Positions 52,457-63,166 of a stretch of DNA of 64,000 nucleotides are shown one piece after another; within the stretch, counting starts at the first letter, position 1, and each line of letters opens with the position of its first letter. This stretch comes from Thalassomonas haliotis (GTDB lineage: Bacteria > Pseudomonadota > Gammaproteobacteria > Enterobacterales > Alteromonadaceae): positions 5,456,001 to 5,520,000 of the forward strand of contig NZ_CP059693.1 of NCBI RefSeq assembly GCF_028657945.1. The letters run 5' to 3'. The position numbers and the translations under genes are program-made. The notes under the pieces were generated by a model. The model was not told the origin of the DNA. It searched no databases and saw nothing but the letters and a program-made list of their open reading frames with translations.

Positions 52457-53297
52457 TATTTTTCATCCACAATACTAAATCGTCATATTGATATTGATAA
52501 GACAACTCACGCCGTCCTTTATCCCCGTTTATTACTTTACCGGTTATGCCCCGGTCCAAGTCGTTAAAAGCAGGCTCAGGCAAAGATAAGGCAAGGGCCG
52601 CCTGCTGGTAAAACTGCTGCCGGCTCATCCGGGTATTGGCGACACCATTAAAAATACCCTGCACCTGTTTTTGTTTTAACAGGCAGTTAATTAACCCCAG
52701 GGCATCGGCTTGATGGATTAAATTCACCGCGGCATCCGGGTTGGCAAGATCTTTTTTGCCGGCAAGGAAACGCCCCGGGTGCCTGGCGGGACCAATTAAG
52801 CCGCTCAAGCGCAGGACTGCAGATAACCCGTTAAAATTAAGCACACTTTGCTCCGCCTGCGCCAGAATAGCCACTTTATTTGCGTTGACATCAAGCCCGG
52901 CTTCTTCAAAAACCTCACCTTCAAGGCCGTTATAAACCGAACTGGTGCTGAGCAGGATAATTTTTTCCACGCCATTTTTTTCTGCCGCCGCCACCAGCCC
53001 GGCAATCTTTTCCGGGTAATCGACCCGGCCTTTTTTCAGCTGCGGCGTAATGCAAACCACCAGTTTCCGGCAGGAGAAGATATCATGTCCACTCAGCTGT
53101 GAAGGTGCCTGCGGCAATTGCAGCACCCGGCTGTCGATACCGACCTGATTAAGCTCAGCGGCTTTTTCCTCCCGGGTCGAGGTTGCCATTACCTGGGTAT
53201 TTTCCTTCATCAACAGCCCCGCCAGGGGTCTACCCAACCAGCCGCAACCTATAATTCCTACGCTGTTCGCCGCGTTATCAACTGCAATTTTTGACAA
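52446..53297 (-). CDS. NAD(P)-binding Rossmann-fold protein, SDR/YeeZ-like (283 aa)
   Basis: A 283-aa protein with GIIGCGWLGRPLAGLL as dinucleotide-binding loop, LLSTSSVYNG (the Ser of extended SDRs) and a later GIFNGVANTRMSR segment. It resembles the YeeZ group of NAD-dependent epimerase/dehydratase-like proteins. Substrate unknown. Confidence 0.75.
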   Translation of the reverse strand: MSKIAVDNAANSVGIIGCGWLGRPLAGLLMKENTQVMATSTREEKAAELNQVGIDSRVLQLPQAPSQLSGHDIFSCRKLVVCITPQLKKGRVDYPEKIAGLVAAAEKNGVEKIILLSTSSVYNGLEGEVFEEAGLDVNANKVAILAQAEQSVLNFNGLSAVLRLSGLIGPARHPGRFLAGKKDLANPDAAVNLIHQADALGLINCLLKQKQVQGIFNGVANTRMSRQQFYQQAALALSLPEPAFNDLDRGITGKVINGDKGRRELSYQYQYDDLVLWMKNNEN

Positions 53298-53387
53298 AAA
53301 CCCTCCCGCTGTCTGACATATTTAATATTCCCTAAGTACTGGCCGGCCAGTATAACAGAATACGATCGGTTAATGGCAGCAGAGCCC

Positions 53388-53855
53388 TCATAGACCTTTG
53401 ACTTGCGACAAGGTCTTTATCTGCTTAACAACTTTTTTAGCAATGGCATTGGGCACGGGAATGGATAAATTATACTGGGCTATTTTCCAGCCGGTTTCGG
53501 TTTTTACCAGCACGCCGCTGCCCCGGCACAAACCATAATTTTCGTTACTGAGCAATTCATCAAAAAAAGCCATGTTATCACCGCTTTGGTTAATATGGCG
53601 CTCTTGCGGGCGGTATAACCAACCTTTTCCCTGACTAAAATAGGGCTTTACAAATTCGCTAAAGGCCTGCTTATCCCAGCGCTCGCCGGCATCCGTGCCC
53701 AGAAAAACCGCCTCTTTTGTCATTAACCCCAGATAGGTTTTCATGTCGGCACGCGCCGCTGCCTGATGAAAATTATCCAACACCCGGGCAACATCTTCAT
53801 TGGCATGGCAGAAACCGGCGCTGAGCAAAGCAACCAGCAAGCATAAAATTTTCAT
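53388..53855 (-). CDS. Secreted NTF2-like (SnoaL-type) protein (155 aa)
   Basis: A 155-aa protein with a signal peptide (MKILCLLVALLSAGFCHA) followed by an NTF2-like cone fold (DVARVLDNFHQAAARADMKT, TKEAVFLGTDAGERWD). Proteins of this kind bind small ligands in the periplasm. No catalytic set is identifiable. Confidence 0.7.
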   Translation of the reverse strand: MKILCLLVALLSAGFCHANEDVARVLDNFHQAAARADMKTYLGLMTKEAVFLGTDAGERWDKQAFSEFVKPYFSQGKGWLYRPQERHINQSGDNMAFFDELLSNENYGLCRGSGVLVKTETGWKIAQYNLSIPVPNAIAKKVVKQIKTLSQVKGL

Positions 53856-53879
53856 TTCCGTTATTCCTTTTTATTAAGC

Positions 53880-54776
53880 TTAAATCGACTTCGGCAAGAC
53901 CACATAACTGCCGGTGAAGCTGGCGGCGGTTTCGTCGCCACAGCCAACCCGGACTTCAAGTTGAAAGCGGGCGCGCCTGCCCTGGCTTAACGGGGATATA
54001 TCCCCGCAGGCCAGTTGTGCAGAAGTTCTCGCATATGCCGGCCCCTTTATCGGCGCCCGGTAGCGGATATTGCCCTCAGCCAGCACTATATCCCCTTCAA
54101 GCCCCTGCTCGCGTAACTGCATATAGACATAACCCCAGCCCGTTAAGGTCGCCAGGGTATAGATGCTGCCGGCGAACATGGTATGGTGCAAATTCTTGTT
54201 AAAATCGGGATCGCAATGAGTGATTATTTCCTGGCCGTCATAAAAACATACCCGGATATCCATGGCCCGGCTCATAGGGATAGTTTGATGCCAGGTAGTT
54301 TGCAATTCATCTGCTAAAGAAAATTGATGTGCGTTGTGCGCCTGCAGGCTTTTCACCATTTTGTCATGCCTGATGGTATCAAAAAGCCGGTGGGAAAAGC
54401 CCAGGTTTTGATACCCCAGCCGGCTATAAAAAGGCACGGCATTTTCCCTGGCATTAAGGCTTATTTCTGTGACTCCGAGTTTACGCGCCTCCAGCTCCAG
54501 AGATTGTATAATTTTCTTACCCAGCCCTTTTCCCTGCTGGCCGTCTGCCACCGCCATAAAGCGAATTTCTCCGCTGAACTGGCCGCTTCGATGCAGCCGC
54601 CCCACGGCAACGACATTATTATCTTCATCGAGGCACATGCGGTGAATCGACTGCTGCTCGAACTCATCTTGTTCACTGCCCTCGCCCTGGTGCCAGGGTT
54701 TCCTTAACATTTGCCAGCGCAAATAATAATAAGCCTGAAACTCTTCAGGACTTTGTGGTGTACTGCACACTATCAT
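53880..54776 (-). CDS. GNAT acetyltransferase fused to hotdog thioesterase-like domain (298 aa)
   Basis: A 298-aa two-domain protein of the YiiD type. Residues 1-145 form a GNAT domain (QQGKGLGKKIIQSLE acetyl-CoA loop, NARENAVPFYSRLGY). Residues 150-298 form a hotdog domain (HTMFAGSIYTLATLTGWGYV). Substrates are not known. Divergent from the next gene. Confidence 0.85.
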   Translation of the reverse strand: MIVCSTPQSPEEFQAYYYLRWQMLRKPWHQGEGSEQDEFEQQSIHRMCLDEDNNVVAVGRLHRSGQFSGEIRFMAVADGQQGKGLGKKIIQSLELEARKLGVTEISLNARENAVPFYSRLGYQNLGFSHRLFDTIRHDKMVKSLQAHNAHQFSLADELQTTWHQTIPMSRAMDIRVCFYDGQEIITHCDPDFNKNLHHTMFAGSIYTLATLTGWGYVYMQLREQGLEGDIVLAEGNIRYRAPIKGPAYARTSAQLACGDISPLSQGRRARFQLEVRVGCGDETAASFTGSYVVLPKSI

Positions 54777-54830
54777 TGTCTATGCTTTATCCTATCTGTT
54801 CTTATCTGCTTGGTATCATTCATTCTTTTT

Positions 54831-55586
54831 ATGCGGCTTCCAACTCAGTTCCGGCAAAAGCAATTGCTTTATTTCCATCAGCAGCAGGAGGCTATTTCTG
54901 TTTATGAGAATGCTTATTACCGCTGGCTCACCTGCTCCCGGGTATTGCAAAGCCTGATGCTGAAAAGCCGCCCCTGGCAATTAACCTTGCCTCATCATAA
55001 TACCTTACTCTTGCCCTTGCTATTTTTTCGGCCAAACCGGGTAATAGAATTGGGACTCGGCGGCGGTAACCTGTCGCGTTTTCTGAAAAAAATAGCGCCG
55101 GCTATCGACTTGGTCACTATCGAATACCAGCAAAATGTGATTGACTGTTTCCTAAAGTTTTTCAACCCGCAATCCCAGGAAAATCGCATTATCCATGCCG
55201 ATATCAATCACTGGTTCGGCCATCACAGCCCGGACGGGCATAACTGGATTATTTATGATATTTACCAGCAACCTAAAGTAGCAAACAGGCCACCGAACAC
55301 TTTACTGCAGTTGCTGGTAACCACATTAACCCCTGACAGCTGCTTTTCCATTAACCTGCCCGAACCTTCGGCTCCTGAATTGACCTTGCTGCTGAAACAA
55401 TTAAGGTGCTGGAAAAGCAGTCACCGGCTATATTATTTCACGGTTGCCCGCTACCGCAATGTCATTATCCAGCTGCTGCCCAAATCCTGGCCAATAAACG
55501 GGGCAAAAGCTGTTAGCGAGAGTTATTTGCCGCCAAAACTGATCCCGCCCTGGCTCAAGTGCTGGCAAGCGGGAAAAGAAGGATAA
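54831..55586 (+). CDS. Spermidine-synthase-like SAM-dependent methyltransferase (251 aa)
   Basis: A 251-aa protein with VIELGLGGGNLSRFLKK as the SAM-binding Gly-rich loop, VTIEYQQNVI at the acidic second strand and HADINHWF, as in spermidine synthase-like enzymes. I take the ATG at 54831 because the frame to 54711 overlaps the divergent GNAT gene and its promoter. Aminopropyl- versus methyl-transfer cannot be decided here. Confidence 0.68.
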   Translation: MRLPTQFRQKQLLYFHQQQEAISVYENAYYRWLTCSRVLQSLMLKSRPWQLTLPHHNTLLLPLLFFRPNRVIELGLGGGNLSRFLKKIAPAIDLVTIEYQQNVIDCFLKFFNPQSQENRIIHADINHWFGHHSPDGHNWIIYDIYQQPKVANRPPNTLLQLLVTTLTPDSCFSINLPEPSAPELTLLLKQLRCWKSSHRLYYFTVARYRNVIIQLLPKSWPINGAKAVSESYLPPKLIPPWLKCWQAGKEG

Positions 55587-55603
55587 GTTCGGGGGAGTGG
55601 CTA

Positions 55604-56041
55604 TCAGATATTCAGGTTAATGGTCACCGGGCCGTCATTAACCAGCGCAACCTTCATGTCCGCACCAAAAATGCCTGTGGGTACGGTAAAGTCTAATTCT
55701 CTTAATTGCCCGCAAAAATACCGATAAAGGTTTTCACTGAGTTCGGGGGCGGCGGCCGAGGTAAAACTCGGACGCATGCCGCGACTGGTATCTGCGGCCA
55801 GGGTAAACTGGGAAACCACTAAAATGTCGCCACCTGCCTGCTTCACATTCAGGTTCATCTTACCCTGCCCGTCTTCAAAAATCCGGTAACCCGCCACCCT
55901 TTGTGCCAAACGTTTGGCTTTGGCTTCGTTATCACCCGGCTCAATGGCAAGCAGGACCAATAATCCCTGGTTGATTTCGCCGACAATTTTATTTTCTACG
56001 CTAACACTGGCTTCACTGACTCTTTGCAATAAGGCGATCAT
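55604..56041 (-). CDS. dtd: D-aminoacyl-tRNA deacylase (145 aa)
   Basis: Removes D-amino acids mischarged on tRNA. Both active-site motifs are present: [17 protein letters not shown] and NDGPVTINL, with the cross-subunit GP dipeptide. Its ATG overlaps the pip stop (ATGA), so it is translationally coupled to the peptidase gene. Confidence 0.95.
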   Translation of the reverse strand: MIALLQRVSEASVSVENKIVGEINQGLLVLLAIEPGDNEAKAKRLAQRVAGYRIFEDGQGKMNLNVKQAGGDILVVSQFTLAADTSRGMRPSFTSAAAPELSENLYRYFCGQLRELDFTVPTGIFGADMKVALVNDGPVTINLNI

Positions 56042-57006
56042 GACTCTTTTTCTGTTAAAAAATTTGCCATAGTATCGGTGGCTTTACAAAAAGCATCAAT
56101 AGTTTGTGTTTCAAATCCACTATGTCCGGCACACGGCAGTATCTGTAACTGGGCATTTCGCCATTGCTGGCAGAGCTGATCGGCGATATGCAGCTGGCAC
56201 ACCATGTCATAACGGCCGTGTAATATGATCGCCGGGATATCTTCAATCTGACTGATATTGTCGAGAATATAATTCTCCTCCATAAAACATTGCCGGGTAA
56301 AATAAAAACTGGATATCACCGCCATACATAATGCCTGGTGGGTATCTTCCACCTGGGCCATGCCAATATGGGCATGCTCTATCGTGGATAAGCGCAACTC
56401 CCACAAATACCAGGCTTTACTGGCGGCAATAACCGCCACTTCATTGTCCGACGATAATAACTGGAAATAACCATCTAGCACATCCGAGTTATATTTTCCG
56501 CCGAGATGACCGGCAAATTCACGGTAGTATTCGGGATAAAAACAGGAAGCCCCCCCGGGTTTATACAACCAGTCGCATTCTGCCGCCGAAGCCAGAAAAA
56601 CGCCCCTGAGAATAAACCCCAGCACCTGCGCAGGATAACGGATACCGTAAGCCAATGCTAAAGTGGTGCCCCAGGAGCCGCCGGTAACTAGCCATTGTTT
56701 TATGCCCAGGTGCTCGCGGATAATTTCGATATCTTCAATCAGGTGCTCCAGGGTGTTATTTTCTATACTGGGGGAGGGCTTTGAACGCCCGCAACCACGC
56801 TGGTCGAACAGGATGATACGATACAGTTGCGGGTCAAAATAACGCCTGTGGTTTTCGCTGGAGCCGCCGCCCGGTCCGCCATGAAAATAGACCACAGGAA
56901 TGCCTTTTTCATTACCCGATTGCTCCAGGTAGATCTGGTGTCCGTCCCCGACATCAAGCCACTGCTGAGAAGTCACAGATATTTTAGGATATAAGGTGCG
57001 CGACAT
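56038..57006 (-). CDS. pip: Prolyl aminopeptidase (322 aa)
   Basis: Alpha/beta hydrolase that removes N-terminal proline. Oxyanion loop HGGPGGGSS, nucleophile in [10 protein letters not shown], and late His in [17 protein letters not shown] is the family signature. Cytoplasmic. First gene of the pip-dtd unit. Confidence 0.92.
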   Translation of the reverse strand: MSRTLYPKISVTSQQWLDVGDGHQIYLEQSGNEKGIPVVYFHGGPGGGSSENHRRYFDPQLYRIILFDQRGCGRSKPSPSIENNTLEHLIEDIEIIREHLGIKQWLVTGGSWGTTLALAYGIRYPAQVLGFILRGVFLASAAECDWLYKPGGASCFYPEYYREFAGHLGGKYNSDVLDGYFQLLSSDNEVAVIAASKAWYLWELRLSTIEHAHIGMAQVEDTHQALCMAVISSFYFTRQCFMEENYILDNISQIEDIPAIILHGRYDMVCQLHIADQLCQQWRNAQLQILPCAGHSGFETQTIDAFCKATDTMANFLTEKES

Positions 57007-57105
57007 AAACTTTTTCCTTCCAGGGAAGCATTCAATAAGCTTATACCAATTACCGGATTAAAGGGAGTGACGGCGCAACAGCCAGGCCTGTTGCGCCGCT
57101 TGCTA

Positions 57106-58095
57106 TTATAACTCCTGTTCTTGTGACAGCAGCGCTTTATCCGGTTTTTCCGGCGGCTGTGTTAATTTTTCCGGCGGAGATATTGCCAATTTTGCTGTGT
57201 CTTGTTTTGACTCCGCCTCTGCTTGCCTAGCTATTCGTTTCTCCGGCGCAAAGAAGGCTTGCAGCGATACCGTAAACAAGGCGCCGATCAAGACCACCAG
57301 CCAAGACAAGTACACCCAGAGAAATAAAATAGGAATACTGGCCAGCGCCCCGTAAATTGCCTGATAAGACGGTAATTGGGTCACATAAAAAGCAAAACCT
57401 TTTTTCGCCAGCTCGAATAACAACGCCGCCAGGGTCGCGCCGGACAAGGCATATTTAAAAGGAATGATCTTATTGGGCACTACCATATAAAGGATCACAA
57501 AGGCGGCGATAGAGGCCAGCAAAGGCAATGAACGCAGAAAAACATTGGCAAGCCCGAAAATATCATAATCGCCGATGGAGACCAGGGAAACAATATAGGA
57601 GGTTGCCGCAATACTGCTGCCCACCAGCACAGGTCCCAGGGTTAACACCATCCAGTACATGGAAAATGAGGTAATCATCCGCCTTTTTTCCGTTACCCGC
57701 CAGAGCTTATTTAAACTTTTATCGATAGCGGAAATCAGCAAGAGGGCAAACAGGAATAAAAACGTTATCGCCACCGCCGACATCTTGGAAGCATTGGCAA
57801 CAAACCCGGAAATATGATGTTGCACGACATCACCCGCGGTAGGGACAAAGTTACTGTAAACAAATTCTTCAATGATCTGCCGGATATCGGAAAAAATAGG
57901 AAAGGCCGTCATCACCGACAACATCACCACCATCAAAGGCACCAAAGACATCAGGGTGACATAAGCAAGGTAACCTGCCACCACATGGATGTGCTCCTGC
58001 TGCAGGCGTTGATACAAGTAACCGATAAACTGCACCAGTGTTTTTTGATGGGAGAGGTAATCGTTGCGACTGAAATTTTTAATAATTTTTAACAA
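57106..58095 (-). CDS. YihY/BrkB family inner-membrane protein (329 aa)
   Basis: A 329-aa protein with six membrane segments and the family features [20 protein letters not shown] and [20 protein letters not shown]. The C-terminal 45 residues are charged and proline-rich. The role is unclear in most bacteria; the older label ribonuclease BN is known to be wrong for this family. Confidence 0.88.
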   Translation of the reverse strand: MLKIIKNFSRNDYLSHQKTLVQFIGYLYQRLQQEHIHVVAGYLAYVTLMSLVPLMVVMLSVMTAFPIFSDIRQIIEEFVYSNFVPTAGDVVQHHISGFVANASKMSAVAITFLFLFALLLISAIDKSLNKLWRVTEKRRMITSFSMYWMVLTLGPVLVGSSIAATSYIVSLVSIGDYDIFGLANVFLRSLPLLASIAAFVILYMVVPNKIIPFKYALSGATLAALLFELAKKGFAFYVTQLPSYQAIYGALASIPILFLWVYLSWLVVLIGALFTVSLQAFFAPEKRIARQAEAESKQDTAKLAISPPEKLTQPPEKPDKALLSQEQEL

Positions 58096-58215
58096 TTAAG
58101 GTTTCCTGAAAGCCTGCTCGGTATACTATGATAACCACATTCGCTGCAATTGCGAAACCGAACGATTATTTTAAAATAAAACATACTCCAATTAAACAAC
58201 GATAGAGGGTAACTA

Positions 58216-58437
58216 ATGGCTCAAGGCTCAGGCGGTAATGTCATTGCCGCAATATGTAATCTGTTTTTTCCGGGGTTAGGACAATTAGTGCAAGGGCGCA
58301 TCATAGCCGCTTTAATATTTGCCATTATAGTTGTTGGTGGATATGCACTCTGGTGGCTGGTGATCCCGGCAATCATTGCCGGGGTATTCCATCTATGGTC
58401 GATTATCGACGCAGCACGTTTTAAGGCCAGTGATTAA
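58216..58437 (+). CDS. Small double-TM protein (73 aa)
   Basis: A 73-aa protein with two hydrophobic segments around an NLFFPGLGQLVQGRI loop, similar in style to small TM2-like or YccF-like membrane proteins. Good ribosome site (AGAGGG). Function unknown. Confidence 0.7.
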   Translation: MAQGSGGNVIAAICNLFFPGLGQLVQGRIIAALIFAIIVVGGYALWWLVIPAIIAGVFHLWSIIDAARFKASD

Positions 58438-58523
58438 CCCGGCCATAGCAAGCAATCCCGCTGACATGCTAAAAACAATGCTAAGCAGCTGACAACGGCT
58501 TAGCAGTATAAACCCCACTAATG

Positions 58524-58700
58524 TTACATTTTCTTATCATTACTGTCGTTGACATCCGCATCCCAGTCTCTGGGCACAGGCCTTTGCTGGTTTATTAATG
58601 AGAGTAAATCTGAGAGTTGTTTAATTTGTTGGGGGTTAGCCCGCCCTTCTTCAAATAGCTGGCGAAGCTGCTTTAAAGCTCTTAACTGATCAGGAGACAT
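58524..58700 (-). CDS. Small hydrophilic protein (58 aa)
   Basis: A 58-aa helical protein (MSPDQLRALKQLRQLFEEGR at the start, acidic C-terminus). I use the ATG at 58700 with AAGGA upstream; the frame to 58793 extends into unlikely sequence. No family recognised. The 58794-59045 gap holds nothing else I can support. Confidence 0.5.
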   Translation of the reverse strand: MSPDQLRALKQLRQLFEEGRANPQQIKQLSDLLSLINQQRPVPRDWDADVNDSNDKKM

Positions 58701-59045
58701 AGTGATCAAGTCCTTTTGTAAATGAGGGTAACTTAAACAGCATTCCTGCTGTGCAACTGCTCGCGGGCACATGCAGACTACATCTAACCGCAATATAGAG
58801 TATTCATTTCTCTATCAGTTTAGCCGATATCTTAATTTACTCCAGTCATGCCAATAAGCCGTTATCAGGCTTGTGCCTGGAAGCTGTTAGCTAATCGTTT
58901 TTCCCTGGTTTCTGCTTCGCCTAGCTAGCTCCATGCCAGCACAGCATAGTGTTTTTCCTCAACTCTGCCTGCTTCAGTCTAGCTTCTAAATTCTTTTAGT
59001 CGTGAACCTCGCTGTTCCTTGATCTTCATCCCCTTCACCATTGAA

Positions 59046-60944
59046 ATCGAGTAGGAGGCGGAGTTACCCCCGCCGTCCTCTCACACCACCGTACGTACGG
59101 TTCCGTATACGGCGGTTCATGTTAACCCATTCTGCCATGATACTGCTCCATCAACGATATCAACCCTAACTAAAGAACTTCTTAAGCAACGCTTGATTCA
59201 TATGCGATGCACCAGCAGTCCACCAAGAACCACGCCCGTTGGTGGCACTCTGCCAAGCCCGCTTTTCATCAATGCCGGATCGCATCAGCCCTTTCGCCCG
59301 AGTCCATACACGCTTCCACTGACGCCAGATTATATTGTGCAGGTGTCGGCGTATCCAGCTATCAAGCTCAATGAAGATACCTTTCATTCCCGAGTAACGG
59401 AAGTAGTTTACCCAGCCCCTGATTTTCGGGTTGAGCGTTGCTATCGTTTGTCGGATGGAACGACCCTTTCCCCTGCGGAACACCTGTTTCAACGACAATT
59501 TAAACCGCGCTATCGGCTGCTTGGCAATGCGCAGCTTAACGTTGCGCTTCTGTGCATTGACGCTATAGCCCAAGAAGGTGCGTCGCCATGGGCGGTCAAC
59601 ACCACTCTTGTCCCGATTCACCCGCAGTTTCAGTCGCTTCTCCAGATACACTGTTATCGATTCAAGCACCCGCTCGCCAGCCCGCTGGCTTTTAACATAG
59701 ACATTACAGTCATCTGCATAGCGACAGAATCGGTGTCCCCGGCCCTCAAGCTCACGGTCAAAGTCATCAAGCAGTACATTCGATAACAGCGGTGACAGCG
59801 GACCGCCTTGCGGCGTACCAGCTGTTCTCGCTGTGGCCGTGCCCCCGACGAGAATACCCGCTTCAAGATAACGGCGAAGCAGTCGCAGTAGTGCCTTATC
59901 CCCGATATGTCTGGCTAATCTCGCCATCAGCACATCGTGATTGACCCGATCGAAGAACTTCTCCAAATCAAGATCCACTACCCAGCGATAGCCCACTTCA
60001 ACATAGTCCCGAGCTTGCCTGACGGCCTGCCCCGCACTACATCCCGGACGGAAACCATAACTGTGCGCAGAGAATTTAGGGTCAAAGATATCATTCTATA
60101 CCTGATGAATAGCCTGCTGGATCAAACGATCTTCCACTGTGGGGAACCCTAACATCCGGGTTCCGCCACCGGGTTTAGGGATCTCTACCTTATGCACCGG
60201 TTTAGGGTAGTATCGTCCTTCCAGCAGTTGTTCTTTGGTAGCAACTCAGGTAGCCATCAGGTGGGGTTTAAGCATCTCCACCGTCATGCCATCACATCCC
60301 GGAGCCCCTTTATTGCGGAGCACCCGGGCATAAGCCCGTTGCATATTGGCAGGTTCCAATATCGCCGACATCAAGTGTGTCGGCTTCTCGCAGGATGAGT
60401 TCATATTCGCCGTGCAGCTTGTCATCTCACCGGCCTATCGTCACGGATACTGTCCGTTATTGTTGGCCGCGAGTTCCTGTATCTCAACAAGTTGTCTATG
60501 ACTCTTTCTAACATCGAGAATATGAGATCCCACAGTATTTAACATGTTCAGCCCTTGAGTCTGTGGTTAACAGACCTACTATGGCTTCTGCTGACTTCTG
60601 CCACCCCATCCTGATACCTCCCGATATCAGTAGCCAGGGGCAGGGTGGCAGCTCTCCCAGGGTAATGCGCGCGACCTTCCCACTTATACCTGCCACATCT
60701 ACGACCGCACCTTCCGTGCAAGCATGGCGCTTTGAAGATAATGGCCTCCTCACCCGATACGGCCGCCTCGTATGTGATTCCTGTTCGTCAGGTCAGTGTT
60801 TTGCCTTCGGCTTCCTTCAGATCCCGCCTCGCGACGGGCACCCTTGCCGGGCCGGTAGAGGACTTTCACCCCCAAGTCATCCGGTTGCCGCCACAGCTTC
60901 CGAAATAGCGCCAGTCAAGGCGCTGCGCGCCATGCCTGGCACAC
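59046..60944 (-). mobile_element. Group II intron (probably class C) inserted behind the typA terminator
   Basis: About 1.9 kb on the minus strand. The 5' end GTGTGCC (60944) fits the GUGYG boundary. The 3' part has a domain V-like hairpin (59064-59110, with GTACGTACGGTGG) and ends CCTACTCGAT. It begins 4-5 bp after the T-tract of the typA terminator, the preferred target of class C introns. Two small ORFs on other frames within 60508-60949 are intron RNA, not genes. The ends are estimates from consensus. Confidence 0.82.
59166..60404 (-). pseudogene. ltrA: Group II intron reverse transcriptase/maturase with two nonsense codons
   Basis: The frame from the ATG at 60404 reads through a standard intron-encoded protein (RVLRNKGAPGCDGMTVEMLK, GGGTRMLGFPTVEDRLIQQA, then the YADD catalytic box in RFCRYADDCNVYV and a C-terminal maturase domain) without frameshifts. 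It is broken by TGA at 60246-60248 and TAG at 60096-60098. Only the last 276 codons (from 59996) are open. No endonuclease domain is visible, as in class C. Splicing could persist only with a maturase supplied from elsewhere. Confidence 0.88.
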
Positions 60945-60947
60945 CAT

Positions 60948-60980
60948 AAAAAAAGCCGGCAGATATATTCTGCCGGCTTT
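60948..60980 (-). terminator. Terminator of typA
   Basis: AAAGCCGGCAGA and TCTGCCGGCTTT form a 12-bp stem, followed by a T-run on the minus strand. The group II intron starts directly after it. Confidence 0.9.
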
Positions 60981-61006
60981 ATTCGCTATAACCTGGTTAA
61001 GCTTGC

Positions 61007-62824
61007 TTATTTAGGTGCGCGACTTTCACGTTTACGATCACTCTCTTTCAAGAATTTCTTACGTATACGGATATTTTCAGGGGTAACTTCAACTAATTCA
61101 TCGTTATCAATGAATTCAAGCGCCTGCTCAAGTGACATCAAAATAGGCGGTGTCAAAGTCTGTGCTTCATCAGCACCGGATGAACGTACGTTAGTTAACT
61201 GCTTGCCTTTAAGGGCGTTTACCGTTAAATCGTTATCACGGCTGTGAATACCGATGATCTGACCTTCATAGATATCAACACCGTGACCTATCATCATACG
61301 GCCGCGACTTTGCAAGTTGAAGATCGCATTGGTCAGTGCTTTACCGGTAGCGTTAGCTATCATCACACCGTTAACACGCTGGCCGATTTCTCCGCCTTTA
61401 TGAGGACCATACTCATAATAAGTATGATAAATCAGACCACTGCCAGAAGTTAAGGTCATAAACTCGGTTTGGAAACCAATCAAACCACGGCTTGGCATGA
61501 TAAAGTCCATACGGATACGCCCTTTACCGTCAGGGGCCATGTCGGTTAATTCCGCTTTGCGCACCCCCATTTTTTCCATGATAGGTCCCTGATGCTGCTC
61601 TTCAACATCAATGGTCACGGTTTCATAGGGTTCCTGCAATTCACCGTCAACTTCCCTCATGATAACTTCAGGACGGGAAACCGCTAATTCATAACCTTCA
61701 CGACGCATGTTTTCAATAAGTATGCCCAGGTGTAATTCACCACGGCCGGAAACTTTAAACTTATCAGGGTCGTCAAGCTGCTGAACGCGCAAGGCAACGT
61801 TATGTACCAGCTCTTTTTCCAAACGATCTTTGATATTACGCGAGGTCACATACTTGCCTTCCTGACCGGAAAATGGCGAAGTATTAACCTGGAATGTCAT
61901 GGTTACCGTAGGTTCATCAACCGATAATGCCGGTAAAGCTTCTACTTCACTCGGGCAACAAATGGTATCGGAAATCTTTAACTCACCCAAACCGGTAATA
62001 GCAATAATATCACCGGCTTTGGCTTCTTCTGTTTCATGGCGATCAAGCCCAAGGTAGCCGAAGACTTTACCCACTTTACCGTTATGCACTTTACCGTTGG
62101 CCGCTTCAACCGTTACTTGCTGATTTGGTTTAACGCTACCGCGCATAATACGACCAACACCGATAACACCTAAGTAAGAGCTGTAATCGAGTTGTGAAAT
62201 CTGCATCTGGAAAGGACCGTCAATGTCGGCATCCGGCGCAGGTACTTCTGAAACGATAGTTTCAAATAACGGTGTCATGTCGCTGCCTTCCACACCTTCT
62301 TCGTGCGAGGCCCAACCGTTTAATGCCGAGGCATAAACCACTTTAAAGTCCAGTTGTTCATCACTGGCGCCCAGGTTATCAAACAGATCAAATACCTGAT
62401 CCATAACCCAATCGGGACGGGCGCCCGGCTTATCAATTTTATTGATAACAATAATTGGCTTTAATCCCTGAGCAAACGCTTTTTGAGTTACAAAACGGGT
62501 TTGCGGCATAGGGCCTTCTTGAGCATCAACGATCAACAACACCGAGTCTACCATAGACATAACACGCTCTACTTCACCACCAAAGTCGGCGTGACCCGGG
62601 GTGTCAACGATATTCACACGGTAATCGTTCCAGTTAATCGCGGTGTTCTTGGCTAAGATGGTGATACCGCGTTCTTTTTCGATATCGTTAGAATCCATCA
62701 CACGTTCGTCATGTCCGGTTCGTGAATCTAATGTACCCGACTGTTCGAGTAGCTTGTCGACTAAGGTAGTTTTACCGTGGTCAACGTGGGCAATGATGGC
62801 TATATTGCGTAATTTATCTAACAC
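61007..62824 (-). CDS. typA: Ribosome-dependent GTPase TypA/BipA (605 aa)
   Basis: A translational GTPase related to EF-G/LepA that acts in ribosome assembly and stress adaptation. G1 [10 protein letters not shown]3 [13 protein letters not shown]4 [10 protein letters not shown], and the C-terminal domain specific to BipA ([18 protein letters not shown]). Normal length. Divergent from glnA, the usual gammaproteobacterial arrangement. Confidence 0.97.
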   Translation of the reverse strand: MLDKLRNIAIIAHVDHGKTTLVDKLLEQSGTLDSRTGHDERVMDSNDIEKERGITILAKNTAINWNDYRVNIVDTPGHADFGGEVERVMSMVDSVLLIVDAQEGPMPQTRFVTQKAFAQGLKPIIVINKIDKPGARPDWVMDQVFDLFDNLGASDEQLDFKVVYASALNGWASHEEGVEGSDMTPLFETIVSEVPAPDADIDGPFQMQISQLDYSSYLGVIGVGRIMRGSVKPNQQVTVEAANGKVHNGKVGKVFGYLGLDRHETEEAKAGDIIAITGLGELKISDTICCPSEVEALPALSVDEPTVTMTFQVNTSPFSGQEGKYVTSRNIKDRLEKELVHNVALRVQQLDDPDKFKVSGRGELHLGILIENMRREGYELAVSRPEVIMREVDGELQEPYETVTIDVEEQHQGPIMEKMGVRKAELTDMAPDGKGRIRMDFIMPSRGLIGFQTEFMTLTSGSGLIYHTYYEYGPHKGGEIGQRVNGVMIANATGKALTNAIFNLQSRGRMMIGHGVDIYEGQIIGIHSRDNDLTVNALKGKQLTNVRSSGADEAQTLTPPILMSLEQALEFIDNDELVEVTPENIRIRKKFLKESDRKRESRAPK

Positions 62825-63021
62825 TGGCTTTTGCTCATAGGGATATAATTTGGGCGCATATTGTACAGGAGTATCGGCAACAAAGAAAACAGTTAGTTTT
62901 TTTATCTTTGATCACGTATTTATCCCAATCGATCTGCTAAAGTACTGAGGCGAATAATAATGCAGTAAAAAAACCGGGTTTTGCACCAAAAGAGGGTTAC
63001 GCACCAACAAGGAGCGTGCAA

Positions 63022-63038
63022 TGCACTAAATCAGTGCA
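63022..63038 (+). promoter_or_regulatory. NtrC-type site upstream of glnA
   Basis: TGCACTAAATCAGTGCA is a perfect palindrome matching the NtrC consensus TGCAC(C)A-N-TGGTGCA, about 90 bp before the predicted start. A weaker half-site (TGCACCA) lies near 62981. It implies nitrogen control of glnA. Confidence 0.7.
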
Positions 63039-63089
63039 ACGACAAATAACTGCTTTTGAAAAGCAACCATTTATCAGCAACTTAACTTT

Positions 63090-63105
63090 TGGCATGAACT
63101 TGGCT
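63090..63105 (+). promoter_or_regulatory. Sigma-54 promoter of glnA
   Basis: TGGCATGAACTTGGCT carries GG (63091-63092) and GC (63103-63104) separated by 10 bp, the -24/-12 signature. The start would lie near 63117, 50 bp before the ATG. With the upstream NtrC site this is the classical glnAp2 layout. Confidence 0.7.
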
Positions 63106-63166
63106 ACGAATTCGATAACTGGAAAAACATTTACTATTAACGAACGAATAATACTGGAGACAATAA

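Noticed and set aside
59193-59786. 197-aa ORF on the plus strand
   Set aside because: Antisense shadow of the group II intron reverse transcriptase.
60508-60949. ORFs of 81 and 128 aa
   Set aside because: They lie in the structured 5' RNA part of the group II intron and resemble no protein.
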